Shown here: positions 1 to 10,640 of the stretch, in pieces
Layout of the letters: each line of letters opens with the position of its first letter
Position numbering within the stretch: position 1 is the stretch's first letter
Assembly (NCBI GenBank): GCA_033961575.1
Contig: CM066738.1
Coordinates: 66,625,478 to 66,689,477, forward strand
Length of the DNA stretch: 64,000 nucleotides
From: Aselliscus stoliczkanus
Lineage: Eukaryota > Chordata > Mammalia > Chiroptera > Hipposideridae
Direction of reading: 5' to 3'
Notes under the pieces: model-generated
Seen by the model: the letters and a program-made list of their open reading frames with translations, nothing else
The model's database searches: none
What the model was told of the DNA's origin: nothing
Position numbers and translations under genes: made by a program

Positions 1-540
1 CTTAGTGGACTTTAGCCAAGACCGGCACGGGTATTTTTGTTTTATTTTGTTTGTTTTTTTTCCCTTTATTGGTTGCTTATCTTGGTTGTTTTTGGTTTTT
101 ATTTCTATTTCATTTTTATTATTTTGTAGTTTTTAATATAGGCATATATATAGGTGTATATAGGTGAATATATGTCCATATATATGGGTGTGTAGGCAAA
201 TATATATATTTATTTTATTTTTATTTTTCTTTCTTTTCTTTTTCTTTTTTCCCCACCCTCACTTTCTCCCTTCTTTTATTCATTCTTCTCACTGCTATAC
301 TTTTCCTCTTTTCCTTTTTTCTGCAAATTTTATTTTTTTAATATTTATTCTTACTTTTTTTTTTTTAGGTATAGCTATTCAGTTTCTCATGTTTATTCTA
401 TTTTTTATTTTAGGATGTTGTATTTTATTTTGTTTCCTCTTCTGTTATTATTGTGTGTGTGGTTATTGTGTTGTTTCTGTTTGTTTTCTTCTTCTGTATG
501 TTTGATATTTCTGTACAAGTTGACTGTAATTTGATGGTTG
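1..540 (+). other. T-rich tract upstream of the first L1, possibly outer 5' UTR
   Basis: This stretch is very rich in T and TA runs, with many short poly-T blocks and TATATA clusters. It carries long stop-poor but low-complexity frames that encode only F/L/I-rich strings, which I do not take as coding. It runs without a visible boundary into L1 5' UTR-like sequence near 540, so it may be the outer 5' UTR of that L1. I could not match it to another copy in the window, so it could equally be pre-insertion DNA. Confidence 0.3.
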
Positions 541-1072
541 GTTTTTTTTACTTGTGCGAGCATTTGGTTTCCTTTGGTGGCTGCAGAGGTTGTTCTTGTT
601 GATCTGTTATGCTCTAAAATCACTGTGCAGCAGTGGGTCCAAACAAACAGACACAAGAATCATCATACCCAGAGGCCAACTTTAGATAAAACCAGAGCAT
701 TTCTGGGTTTGACATACAAGAGTCACACCCAAAAGGAAGTTGTTACAGGTACTAGGGCCCATAGGGTCCAAGTTTCATCAGAGGAGTCAATCCTCTCACA
801 GCAGCTCATTAACTGAAGACGCTGCTGATCCTCACAGCTAATCAATCTGGGAGTCAATCCCACCTACTGACAAGCCAAAAGTAATCAAAACTAAAACTTC
901 AACAAGTGAGGACGCACGACACAAGGAACACCTCAGATACAAGCACAGGAGAATAGGGAGACTGAGTAATTCAAATATAAAGGACACACACCGTATAAGT
1001 TTACCCAGAAAAGACTGAGAAACCTGGGGGATCTATCTGTTATATTAAAACAAACACAAAGATTAAGCCAGA

Positions 1073-1949
1073 ATGGGGAGACAAAGAAACACAACCCAAA
1101 TAAAAGAACAGAAGAAACTTCCTGAATCAGTGGAACTAGAGGAAATAGAGCTAAACAACCTATTGGAGACAGAGTTCAGAACACTGATTATTAGAATGTT
1201 CAAGGAAATTAATGAAAATATAAAGAAGGATAGAGAAATCATGAAAAGCAAACAGCTAGAACTTAAGAACACAATTACTGAATTAAATAACAAACTTGAT
1301 GGAATCACTAGCAGATTGGATGAAGCAGAAAATCGAATCAGTGACTTAGAAGACAAAATAGCAGAGATCACCCATGCGGAACAACAAAAAGAAAAAAGAA
1401 TGAAAAACATGGAAAATAGTTTAAGAGAGCTGGGGGACAACATCTCAAGCAATAACCAACAGATCATTGGAATACCAGAAGGAGAAGAGAGGGAGCAAGG
1501 GATTGAGAACATATTTCAAGTAATAATGTCTGAAAACTTCCCTAACCTGGCAAAGGACATTGAAATATAAGACCATGAAGTGCAGAGAGTTCCAACCAGG
1601 ATGATTCCAAACAGGCCCACTCTAAGACACATTATAGTGAAAATGGCAAGGATTAAGGACAAAGACAGAATCCTTTAAAGCAGCAAGGGAAAGGCAGCAA
1701 GTTACTTACAAGGGTACCCCCATAAGATTATCAGCTGACTTTTCTACAGAAACTTTGCAGGCCAGAAGGGAATGGCTGGAAGTTTTCAAAGTGATGAAAA
1801 ATAAAGGCCTACAACCGAGATTTCTGTATCCAGCAAGGTTATCATTTAAAATTGAAGGTGAAATAAGGAGCTTTGCAAAAAAGAATAAGTTAAGGGAATT
1901 CATTAGCACCAAGTCAGCTTTGCAGGAAATGTTAAAAGGGCTTCTTTAA
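1073..1949 (+). pseudogene. L1 ORF1 protein (RNA-binding chaperone), broken
   Basis: ORF1p is the trimeric RNA-binding protein that coats L1 RNA. The frame opens at 1073 with MGRQRNTTQIKEQ and stays open to a stop at 1568-1570 (165 residues). The central part has a heptad-rich coiled coil (LDEAENRISDLEDKIAEI, about residues 83-100). It is followed by the start of the RRM-like domain (IIGIPEGEEREQGIENIF, about residues 130-147). After the stop, the C-terminal domain resumes in a shifted frame around 1720-1949, with QARREWLEVFKVMKNKGLQP and an ending in LQEMLKGLL. The stop plus frameshifts make it non-functional. ORF2 follows after about 28 bases, the usual L1 arrangement. Confidence 0.93.
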
Positions 1950-1977
1950 GTAGAAGAGAAAAACAACCTAACTAAGA

Positions 1978-3462
1978 ATGACTACGAACACAAATAACAA
2001 AATGGCAATAAATACACACCTATCAATAATCAGATTAAATGTAAATGGTTTAAATGCTCCAATAAAAAGACATAGGATGGCTGAATGGATAAGAAAGCAA
2101 GACCCCAGCATATGCTGTATACAAGAGACTCACTTCAGATCCAAAGACTCATATAGGCTGAAAGGAGTAAAATATTTCATGCAAATGGTACTGAGAAAAA
2201 AGCTGGAGTAACGATACTTATATCAGATAAAATGGACTTTAAACTAAAGAATATACCAAAGGACAAAGAAGGACACTTCATAGTAATGAAGGGATCGATC
2301 CAACAAGAGGACATAACCCTAGTAAACATCTATGCACCTACATAGGAGCTCCTAAATATATAAGACAGATATTGTCAGACATGAAGACAGAGATCCACAG
2401 TAACACTATCATAGTAGGGGCTTCAACACCCTGCTGTCACTAATGGACAGATCCTCCAGACGGAAAATCAATGTAGAAACAGCGACCTTAAATGACACAT
2501 TAGAACAGCTGGATTTAATTGATATATTCAGAGCATTTCACCCCAAAGCTACAGAATATACATTCTTTTCAAGTGCACATGGAATATTTTCTAAGATAGA
2601 CCACGTGTTAGGCCACAAAACAAGTCTCAATAAATTTAAGAAGTTTGAAATAATTTTAACTGTATTCGCTGACCACAATGCTATTAAACTAGAAATCAAT
2701 TATAAGAAGAAATCCAGGAAGCTGACAAATAAATGGAGGCTAAACAATATGCTACTAATTAGTGAGTGGGTCACAAATGAGATCAAGGAGGAAATCAAAA
2801 GATACCTCGAGACAAACGAAAATGAAAATACCACGACCCAAAATCTCTGGGATGCTGCGAAAGCAGTCCTAAGAGGGAAGTTTATAGCAGTGCAAGCCTA
2901 CCTAAAGAAGGAAGAAAAATCTCAAATCAACAGGTTATCCTTACACCTAAGGGAACTGGAAAAAGAACAGCAAAAGAGGCCCAAGGGGAGTACAAGAAAG
3001 GAGATAATAAAGACCAGAGCAGAAATAAACAATATAGAGAACAGAAAAACAATTCAAAAGATCAATGAAACCAAGAGCTGGTTCCTTGAGAAGATAAACA
3101 AGATTGACAAACCTCTAGCCAGGCTCATCAAAAAAAAAAAAAAAAAAAAAAAAGAGAGAGAGATGACTCCAATTAGCAAAATCAGGAATGAAACAGGGGA
3201 AATGACTACAGACATCACAGAAATACAAAAAATTCTAAGAAATTACTATGAGCAACTATATGCCAACAAATTTGACAATCTGGAAGAAATGGATAATTTT
3301 CTAGAAGCATACAACCTTCCAAAGCTAACGCAAGAAGAAACAGAAAATCTAAATACCCTGATTACTACCAAGGAAATTGAATCAGTAATTGACAAGCTCC
3401 CAAAAAACAAAAGCCCTGGACCAGACAGCTTCACAAGTGAATTTTATCAAACATTCAAATAG
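1978..3462 (+). pseudogene. L1 ORF2 N-terminal part: AP-like endonuclease and linker, broken
   Basis: ORF2p nicks target DNA with this domain to prime reverse transcription. The start MTTNTNNKMAINTHL leads into the endonuclease signature LNVNGLNAPIKRHRMAEWI and CCIQETHFRSKD; the E of QETH is the metal-binding residue. The first frame stops at 2209-2211. Sequence continues through disrupted frames (2212-2440, including an ITLVNIYAP-like stretch) into a long open frame from 2443 to 3462. That frame carries the end of the nuclease ([14 protein letters not shown], then [11 protein letters not shown]), the linker and the first RT segments ([16 protein letters not shown]). An A24 run at 3130-3153 encodes consecutive lysines without breaking the frame. 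Stops at about 2211 and 3462 inactivate it. Confidence 0.93.
3130..3153 (+). repeat. A24 homopolymer inside ORF2
   Basis: There are 24 consecutive A residues followed by a short GA run. The tract encodes consecutive lysines after the conserved KPLARLIKK context and keeps the ORF2 frame. It looks like expansion of a lysine-codon run already present in L1. Confidence 0.95.
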
Positions 3463-4652
3463 AACTATCACCTATTCTTCTCAAACTATTCCAAAAAATC
3501 CAGAAGGAGGGAAGGCTCCCAAACACTTTTTATGAAGCCACTATCACCCTGATTCCAAAACCAGATAAAGGCAGCACAAAAAAGGAAAACTACAGGCCAA
3601 TCTCCCTGATGAATATAGATGCAAAAATTCTCAATAAAATATTAGCAAACAGAATTCAGCAATATATTAAGAAGATCATACATCATGATCAAGTGGGATT
3701 CATCCCCAGTGTGCAAGGCTGGTTCAACATCCGTAAGTCAATTAATGTGATACACCACATCAACAAAATGAAGGATAAAGATCACATGTTCATTTCAATA
3801 GATGCAGAAAAAGCATTTGACAAAATCCAACAGCCATTTATGTTAAAAACCCTTAGCAAAGTAGGAATACAGGGATCATATCTCAACATAATAAAAGCCA
3901 TATATGATAAACCTACAGCTAACATCATACTCAATGGGGAAAAGCTAAAACCATTCCCCTTTAGATCAGGAACAAGACAAGGCTGTCCACTTTCTTCTCT
4001 TTTATTCAACATAGTGCTGGAAGTTCTAGCCAAAGCAATCAGACAACAAAAAGTAATAAAAGGCATCCAAATTGGCAAGGAAGAAGTAAAATTGTCATTC
4101 TATGCAGATGACATGATACTGTATATAGAGAACCCCAAAGATTCCATCAAAAAACTATTGGAACTGATAGACGAATTCAGTAAAGTAGCAGGATATAAAA
4201 TCAATCTTCAGAAATCGGTGGCATTTGCATATACCAATAATAAACTAACGGAAAGAGAAATTAAGTAAACTGTCCCATTTACAATTGCGTCAAGAACTAT
4301 AAAATACCTAGGAATAAATTTAACCAAAGAAGTGAAGGATCCGTACTCAGTAAATTATAAGACACTGAAGAAAGAAATCATAGAAGATACAAATAAATGG
4401 AAACACCTACCATGCTCATGGATAGGAAGAATTAATATAGTTAAAATGTCCATATTGCCTAAATCAATATATAGATTCAAGGCAATTCCTATCAAACTAC
4501 CAAGGTCATTTTTCACAGAAATAGAAAATATAATCCTAAAATTTATATGGAACCATAAAAGACCCCGAATAGCCTCGGCAATCCTGAGATATAAGAACAA
4601 AGTCGGGGGGATCACGCTACACACATCAAAACCTACTACAAGCCTACAGTAA
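3463..4652 (+). pseudogene. L1 ORF2 reverse transcriptase domain, broken
   Basis: This is the polymerase core that copies L1 (and SINE) RNA into the nicked target. After a stop at about 3462 the protein reads on through a short disrupted stretch into an open frame at 3609-4268. RT motif A is SIDAEKAFD (aspartates at residues 65 and 71 of that frame). Motif B is [10 protein letters not shown] (residues 121-129). Motif C is FYADDMILY, with catalytic aspartates at residues 167-168 (bases 4107-4112). All three catalytic aspartates are intact. A stop at 4266-4268 is followed by another frame at 4332-4652 ([11 protein letters not shown], then [11 protein letters not shown]), which is the thumb/connection region. 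Y replaces the more common F of FADD. Confidence 0.94.
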
Positions 4653-6166
4653 TCAAGACAGTTTGGTATTGGCATAAAAACAGGCACATCGATCAGTGGA
4701 ACAGAACAGAGAGCCCAGAAATAAATCCAAGCATTTACGGACAGTTAATCTATGACAAGGGAAGCAAGAATTTACACTGGAGGAAAGATAGTCTATTCAA
4801 TAAATGGTGCTGGGAAAATTGGACAGACACATGCAAAAGAATGAAACCGGACCATCTCCTTATGCCATATACAAGAACAAACTCAAAATGGATTAAAGAC
4901 TTAAATGTAGGACCTGAAACCATAAAACTCCTTAAAAAAATATAGGGAGTACATTTGCAGACATTACCCAGAGCAATATTTTTACTGATACTTCCCTACG
5001 GGCAAGGGAAGTAAAAGAAAAAATGAACATCTGGGATTATGTAAGACTTAAAAGTTTTTTCACAACAAAGGAAACCATTAATAAAACAAAAAGGAAGCCT
5101 ACTGAATGGGAGAATATATTTGCCAATGATATATCTGATAAGGGGTTAATATCCAAAATTTATAAAACACTCATGAAACTCAACACTAAAAAAACAAACA
5201 ACCCAATTAAAAAATGGGCAGAAGATATGAAGAGACATTTCTCTAAAGAGGACATACAGATGGCTAACAGGCATATGAAAAAATGTTCAGCCTCACTGGT
5301 CATTAGGGAAATGCAAATAAAAACCACCATGAGATACCACCTCACTCCAGTCAGAATGGCTATCATCAATAAATCAACAAACAACAAGTGCTGGCGGGGC
5401 TGTGGGGAAAAGCGCACCCTGCTGCACTGTTGGTGGGATTGCAGATTGGTGCAGCCACTATGGAAGTCAGTATGGAGGTATCTCAAAGAAATGGAAATAG
5501 AAGCTACCTTTTGACCCAGCAATTCCACTCCTAGGTATTTATCCTGAAAAGCCGAAGACACTTATTCAAGAAAATTTATGCACCCCTATGTGCATAGCAG
5601 CACTATTTACAATAGCTAAGACTTGGAAACAACCAAAATGCCCATCGGTAGATGACTGGATTAAGAAACTGTGGTACCTCACTCCAGTCAGAATGGCTAT
5701 CATCAACAAATCAACAAACAACAAGTGCTGGCGGGGCTGTGGGGAAAAGGGGACCCTGCTGCACTGTTGGTGGGACTGCAGATTGGTGCAGCCACTATGG
5801 AAGTCAGTATGGAGGTATCTCAAAGAACTGGAAATAGAGCTACCTTTTGACCCAGCAATTCCACTCCTAGGTATTTATCCTGAAAAAACCAAGACACTTA
5901 TTCAAAAAAAGTTATGCACCCCGATGTTCATAGCAGCACAATTTACAATAGCTAAGACTTGGAAACAACCAAAATGCCCGTCAGTAGATGACTGGATTAA
6001 GAAACTGTGGTATATTTATACAATGGAGTATTACTCCGCTATAAAGAAGAATGAAATCGTGCCATTTGCAATGATATGGATGGACCTAGAGACTATAATG
6101 TTGAGTGAAGTAAGTCAGTCAGAGAAGGACAAATACCATATGATCTCACTTATATGTGGAATATGA
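4653..6166 (+). pseudogene. L1 ORF2 C-terminal Cys-rich region, duplicated and broken
   Basis: The region holds the ORF2 C-terminal domain, including the cysteine-rich segment implicated in RNA/RNP binding. An open frame at 5023-5514 starts at [13 protein letters not shown] and contains [18 protein letters not shown], then ends early. A second open frame, 5588-6166, repeats the same Cys-rich block and continues to the natural L1 ending ([13 protein letters not shown], then [13 protein letters not shown]). The repetition comes from a tandem duplication of 337 bases, not a multiple of three, which by itself shifts the frame. Copy 1 also has at least one small indel near 5510 that creates its stop. 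4653-5022 carries disrupted ORF2 (for example the [15 protein letters not shown] stretch). Confidence 0.93.
5339..6012 (+). repeat. 337-bp tandem duplication within L1 ORF2
   Basis: Unit 1 is about 5339-5675 and unit 2 about 5676-6012. Both start at 'acctcactccagtcagaatg' and end at 'gaaactgtggta'. They differ at scattered bases (for example gcgcaccct versus ggggaccct, and a one-base indel near 5510), so the event is not recent. The surrounding L1 is single copy on both sides. The junction replaces the normal 'taccacctc' with 'ggtacctc', consistent with joining at a very short 'ac/acc' match. Confidence 0.93.
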
Positions 6167-6593
6167 GGGGCTGTATGAATGAGCAAAGTAAACAGAAACT
6201 GTCTCATAGATATAGAGGAAAAATCAGGGTTGCTAATTTGGAGAGGAATGGGAATGAGGGAGAAGGGGAAGGGATTAGACAGCAAAAATAGGCAACTACA
6301 ATATTGCTACTGGGATAGGAAAAACAGTTTGGGGAATATCATTAATAATGTTGTAAATATTCTGTGGAATGTCAGATGATCATAGGTCTTGTTAGGGAGA
6401 CCATTTCATGGATGGAGTAGAGGTTTGATCACTGCACTGTATTACTAAAGTGGAGGTGGTATACCTACTGTAATTGAATATATATAGATAGTCACGGGAT
6501 GTGGATTATACTGTGGAAGAGAGTCAGAGGAAGAGTAATAGATATGTATGATATGGGGGATGTGGGGGGTGTATTGGGGGTGGGGGTTTGTCA

Positions 6594-6717
6594 CTTTGGG
6601 GGTAAAATATATAACTATTGCACTGTGTTGTACACCTGAAACTATTGGGGGTGGTGGGGTTTTAACTTTGAGGGGTAAAATGTATAACTATTGCACTGTG
6701 TTGTACACCTGAAACTA
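6594..6717 (+). repeat. ~72-bp tandem duplication of the L1 3' end segment
   Basis: The terminal L1 segment ending in 'tgttgtacacctgaaacta' occurs twice, at 6594-6644 and 6666-6717, separated by a G-rich spacer. Other L1 copies here (ending at about 7400, 8760 and 12730) have only one copy, so this is specific to copy A. Confidence 0.88.
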
Positions 6718-6751
6718 ATTAAAAATAAAATAAAATTAAAAAAAAAAAAAA

Positions 6752-7436
6752 GAAACTGTGGTATATTTATACAATGGAGTATTACTCCGCTATAAAGAAG
6801 AATGAAATCGTACCATTTGCAATGATATGGATGGACCTAGAGACTATTATGTTAAGTGAAATAAGTCAGTCAGAGAAAGACAAATACCATATGATCTCAC
6901 TCATATGTGGAATCTGAAAAACTGTATGAATGAGCAAAGTAAACAGAAACTGTCTCATAGATATAGAGGAAAAATCAGGGTTGCTAATTGGGAGGGGATG
7001 GGGATGAGAGAGAAGGGGAAGGGATTAGACAGCAAAAATAGGCAACTACAATATTGCCACTGGGATATGAAATACAGTTTGGGGAATATAATTAATAATG
7101 TTGTAAATATTTTGTGGGGTGTCAGATGGTCATAGGTCTTGTTAGGGAGACCATTTCATGGATGGAGTAGAGGTTTGATCACTGCACTGTGTACCTGAAG
7201 CGGAGGTTGTATACCAACTGTAGTTGAATATATATAGATAGTCACGGGATGTGGATTATACTGTGGAAGAGAGTCAGAGGAAGCGTAATAGATATATATG
7301 ATATGGGGGGGAGGAGTGGGGTGGCGAATTGGGTGTGGGGGGTTGTCACTTTGAGGGGTAAAATGTATAACTATTGCACTGTGTTGTACACCTGAAACTA
7401 ATTAAAAACAAATAAATTAATAAATTAAAAAAAAAG
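6752..7436 (+). mobile_element. L1 3' end fragment (copy B), abutting copy A tail
   Basis: The fragment begins immediately after the A-rich tail of copy A with 'gaaactgtggtatattta'. It parallels 6001-6751 at an offset of 751 bases through the ORF2 end, the 3' UTR and the A-rich tail. ORF2 residues at its start match the last residues of copy A ORF2. It differs from copy A at many sites and lacks the extra 72-bp 3' UTR unit. It may be a 5'-truncated insertion into the copy A tail, or a diverged tandem duplication. Confidence 0.9.
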
Positions 7437-8768
7437 AAATAATGAACATATGGGATTACATCAAACTTAAAAGTTTTTCCACAACAAAGAAAATCATCAA
7501 TAAAACAGAAAGGCAGCCTACTGAATGGGAGAAGTTTTAACCAACAACGATATATCTGATAAGGCATTAGTATCCAAAATTTGCAAAACACTCATGAAAC
7601 TCAACACCAGAAAAGCAAACAAACCAATTTAAAAATGGGCAGAGGATATGAAGAGGCATTTCTCTAAAGAGAACCCACAGATGGCCAACAGGCATATGAA
7701 AAAATTTTCAACATCACTAAGCATTAGAGAAATGCAAATAGAAACTACAATGAGATACCACCTCACTCTGGTCAGAATGGCTGTCATCAATAAATCAACA
7801 AACAACAAATGCTGGTGAGGCTATGGGGAAAAGGGAACCCTGGTGCACTGTTGGTGGGACTGCAGATTGGTGCAACCATTATGGAAATCAGTATGCAGGT
7901 ATCTCAAAAAACTGGAAATGGAACTACCGTATGACCCAGCAATTCCATTCTTGGATATCTACCCAGAGGAATCCAAGATGCTAATTCAAAAAACTGTATG
8001 CACCCCTATGTTTATTGCAGTGCTGTTTATAATAGCCAAGGCTTGGAAACAACTCAAATGCCCATCGGTAGGTGACTGGGTAAGAAATTATTTACACAAT
8101 GGAGTATTACTCTGCTATAAAGGAGAATGAAATTGTACCATTTGCAATGATATAGAGACTATTATGTTAAGTGAAATAAGTCAGTCAGAGAAAGACAAAT
8201 ACCATATGATCTCACTTATATGTGGAATCTGAAAATCTAAATGAACGAGGAAAGCAAACTGAAACAGACTCATAGATATAGAGCGAAGACTGGTGGTTGC
8301 TGGTTGGGAGTGGGATAGGGATTGAGAGAAAGGGGGTAAGAATTTGTAGGTAACTACAGTATGTTTTGATTGAGGGAAAGGGGGAAAGAATAAGTAGGTA
8401 ACTACAGTATGCCACAGGGATATGAAAGACAGTTTGGGGAATATAATAATGTTGTAAGTATTTTGTGGGGTGTCAGATGGTCACATGTCTTGTTAGGGAG
8501 ACCACTTCGTGGATGGAGTAGAGACTTGATCACTGCACTGTACTCCTGAAGCTGAAGCTGGTGTTGTATAATATTGTATGTCAACTGTAATTGAATATAT
8601 AGATAGTCACGGGATGTGGAGTATACTGTGGAAGGGAGTCAAAGGAATTGTAATAGATATGTGTAATATGGGGGAAGTGGGGTGGTGAATTGGGGGAGTG
8701 ATACTGTCACTTTGAGGGATAAAAAGTATAACTATTGTGCTGTGTTGTACATCTGAAACTAATAAAAA
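7437..8768 (+). mobile_element. L1 3' end fragment (copy C), 5' truncated
   Basis: It starts directly after the tail of copy B at the equivalent of ORF2 position 5013 ('aatgaacatatgggattaca'). It runs through the C-terminal coding region (LHHCWWDC-like block near 7843, here [17 protein letters not shown]) and the 3' UTR to the final 'gttgtacatctgaaactaat' and an A-run near 8768. Frames are broken at several points (for example a stop near 7820). It has only one copy of the segment that is duplicated in copy A. Confidence 0.92.
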
Positions 8769-9871
8769 AAGAAGACAAGAATGTCTGCTCTTGCCTCTTA
8801 TCCAACATAGTATCAAAAGTCTGAGCCAAAGCAATTAGGCAACAAAGACATAAAAGGCATGCAAATAGGAGTGCGAGAATTAAAACTGTTTCTATTTGCA
8901 GATGATATGGTATTACTAGATCAGTGGAACAGAATAAAGAGCACAGAAATAAACCTATTCATATATGGTCAATAATTCATGACAAAGAAGCCACGAATAT
9001 ACAATGGGGAAAAGATATTCTCTTCAATAAATGTTCCTGGGAAAACTGGACAAATGCAAAAGACGGGAATTGGACCACTATCTTTTATATTATACACAAA
9101 AATTAACCCAAAATAGATTAAAGGCTTGAACATAAGATCGAAAACCATAAAACTCCTAGAAAAATTCATAGATGGTAAACTCCTTGACAACAATCTTGGT
9201 GATGATTTTTTGGATTTGGCACCAAAAGCAAAGGCAACAAAAGTGAACAGTGAGACCATGTCAAACGAGAAACCTCTGCACAGCCAAGGATACCATCAAC
9301 AAATTGAAAAGGCAACCAACTGAATGGAAATAAATATTTGCAAATCGTGTATCTTATAAGAGATTAATATCCAAAACACATGAAGAACTCTTACAACTCA
9401 ATAGCAAATGAACAATAGGATTAAAAAAGGAGTAGAGAATCTGAATAGACATTTTTCTAAAGAAGACATACAGATGACCAAAAGGTACATGAAAAGGTCT
9501 CAACATCACTAATCATCAGGAAAATGCAAATCAAAACCACAATTATATATCACCCTTATTACAATGGGTAATTATCAAAAAGATAAGAGATAACAAGTGT
9601 TGATAAGGAATTGAAGTAAAGGGAACCCGTGCGTGCTATTGGTGAGAATGTAAATTGGTACAGCCACAATGGAAAACACTAAAGAGAGACTTCAAAAATT
9701 AAAAATAGAACTACCATATGATCCAGCAATTCTACATCTGGATATTTACCCAAAGAAAACAGAAACACCAACTCAAAAAGGTATCTGCACCCCCATGCTC
9801 ATTGCAGCATTATTTACAATAGCCAAGACACGGAAACAAGCTAAGTGTCCACTGATGAATGGATAAACAAA

Positions 9872-9873
9872 AT

Positions 9874-9904
<31 letters not shown>
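9872..9904 (+). repeat. (TA)n microsatellite
   Basis: An uninterrupted TA run lies inside the L1 3' region, immediately before a mariner-type fragment. Confidence 0.93.
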
Positions 9905-10062
9905 CTGAATGCTGATGGTAACCACCTTGAGCACCTCTTGTAATTGCAGAAGTCAAACGTGAATTGTATTCATCTTTTGTTATTGGTATATATTGATTAT
10001 TACAATTTTAATACAGTTTTCCTTTCTTAAAATGTGTATACATATTTTTGGCACCCTCTGTA
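9905..10062 (-). mobile_element. Mariner-type DNA transposon terminal fragment
   Basis: A non-L1 segment interrupts the old L1. The L1 coding match ends near 9866 and resumes at about 10075 ('ctcaatggaatgttattctg'). Its right end reads inward on the minus strand as 'tacagagggtgccaaaaata', followed by 'tgtgtatacattttaagaaa'. I recognise this as a Tc1/mariner-like terminus that is widespread in animals, but I cannot assign the family name. TA lies at the outer edge. Only one terminus is recognisable, so it is probably a solo end or internally deleted copy. Family assignment is from memory and needs a library search. Confidence 0.55.
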
Positions 10063-10640
10063 CATACATACCTACACTCAATGGAATGTTATTCTGCCAT
10101 TAAAAAAAAGAAGGAAATCCTGCTATTTGGGACAACATAGGTGGACTCTGAGGGCATTGTGCTAAGTGAAATAAGTCAGACAGAGAACAAAAAATATCAT
10201 AATCTCACATGTATGTGGAATCTAAAAATAAAATAAAATAAAAAACCCAAACTCATAGATACAGAGAACAGTTTGGTGGGGTGGGAATGAATGGTGGACA
10301 AAATGGGTGAAAGTACAAACTAATGGTTATAAAAGAAATAAATCCTGGGGATGTAATATGCAGCGTGGCAATTTTGGTTAATAATACTGTATTACATATT
10401 TGAGAGTTGCTAAAAGAGTAGATCATAAAATTTCTCATCACAAGAAAAAAATATTCATAACTATGCTAATTAGACTTATTGTGGTGACCATTTCATAATA
10501 TATATAATATATATAATCATTATATATATAATCATTATGTTGTACATCTGAAGCTAATATGTTATATGTCAATTGTATCTCAATAAAAATGATATACACA
10601 CAGAAAAAAAAAACCCCAAACAAACAAACAAAAAAACAAC

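Larger units (their letters stand above)
540..6751 (+). mobile_element. L1 LINE, near full length, inactivated (copy A)
   Basis: The element has the canonical L1 order: 5' UTR (to 1072), ORF1 (1073-1949), a short spacer, ORF2 (1978-6166), a G-rich 3' UTR and an A-rich tail ending near 6751. The 3' UTR holds the conserved end segment with 'gtgttgtacacctgaaacta', which recurs at the ends of other L1 copies here. Both ORFs are interrupted by stops and frameshifts, so it cannot mobilise itself. ORF2 carries a 337-bp tandem duplication, and the 3' UTR carries a second duplication of about 72 bp. Protein similarity to L1 is still high along the whole length, which suggests a moderately young L1. 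No TSD was identified because the 5' boundary is uncertain. Confidence 0.93.
8769..10640 (+). mobile_element. Older L1 fragment (copy D) with internal deletion and a DNA-transposon insertion
   Basis: The fragment enters in the RT domain (LFADDMVLL, motif C at about 8900-8920). It then jumps directly to sequence that normally lies several hundred bases downstream (DQWNRIKSTEIN), so an internal deletion lies near 8920. It continues through the C-terminal region (9126-9323 and 9669-9866: [21 protein letters not shown], then [15 protein letters not shown]) to a 3' UTR ending near 10640 in an A/C-rich tail. It is more diverged than copies A-C, with many stops. A TA repeat and a mariner-type fragment interrupt it at about 9872-10062. 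Confidence 0.88.

Noticed and set aside
164..505. 113-residue F/L-rich open frame
   Set aside because: Low-complexity T-rich DNA, no domain, and an overlapping antisense frame of similar length.
4355..4687. Antisense 110-residue frame over L1 ORF2 (and similar ones at 1063, 3782, 5160)
   Set aside because: Shadow of the L1 coding strand.
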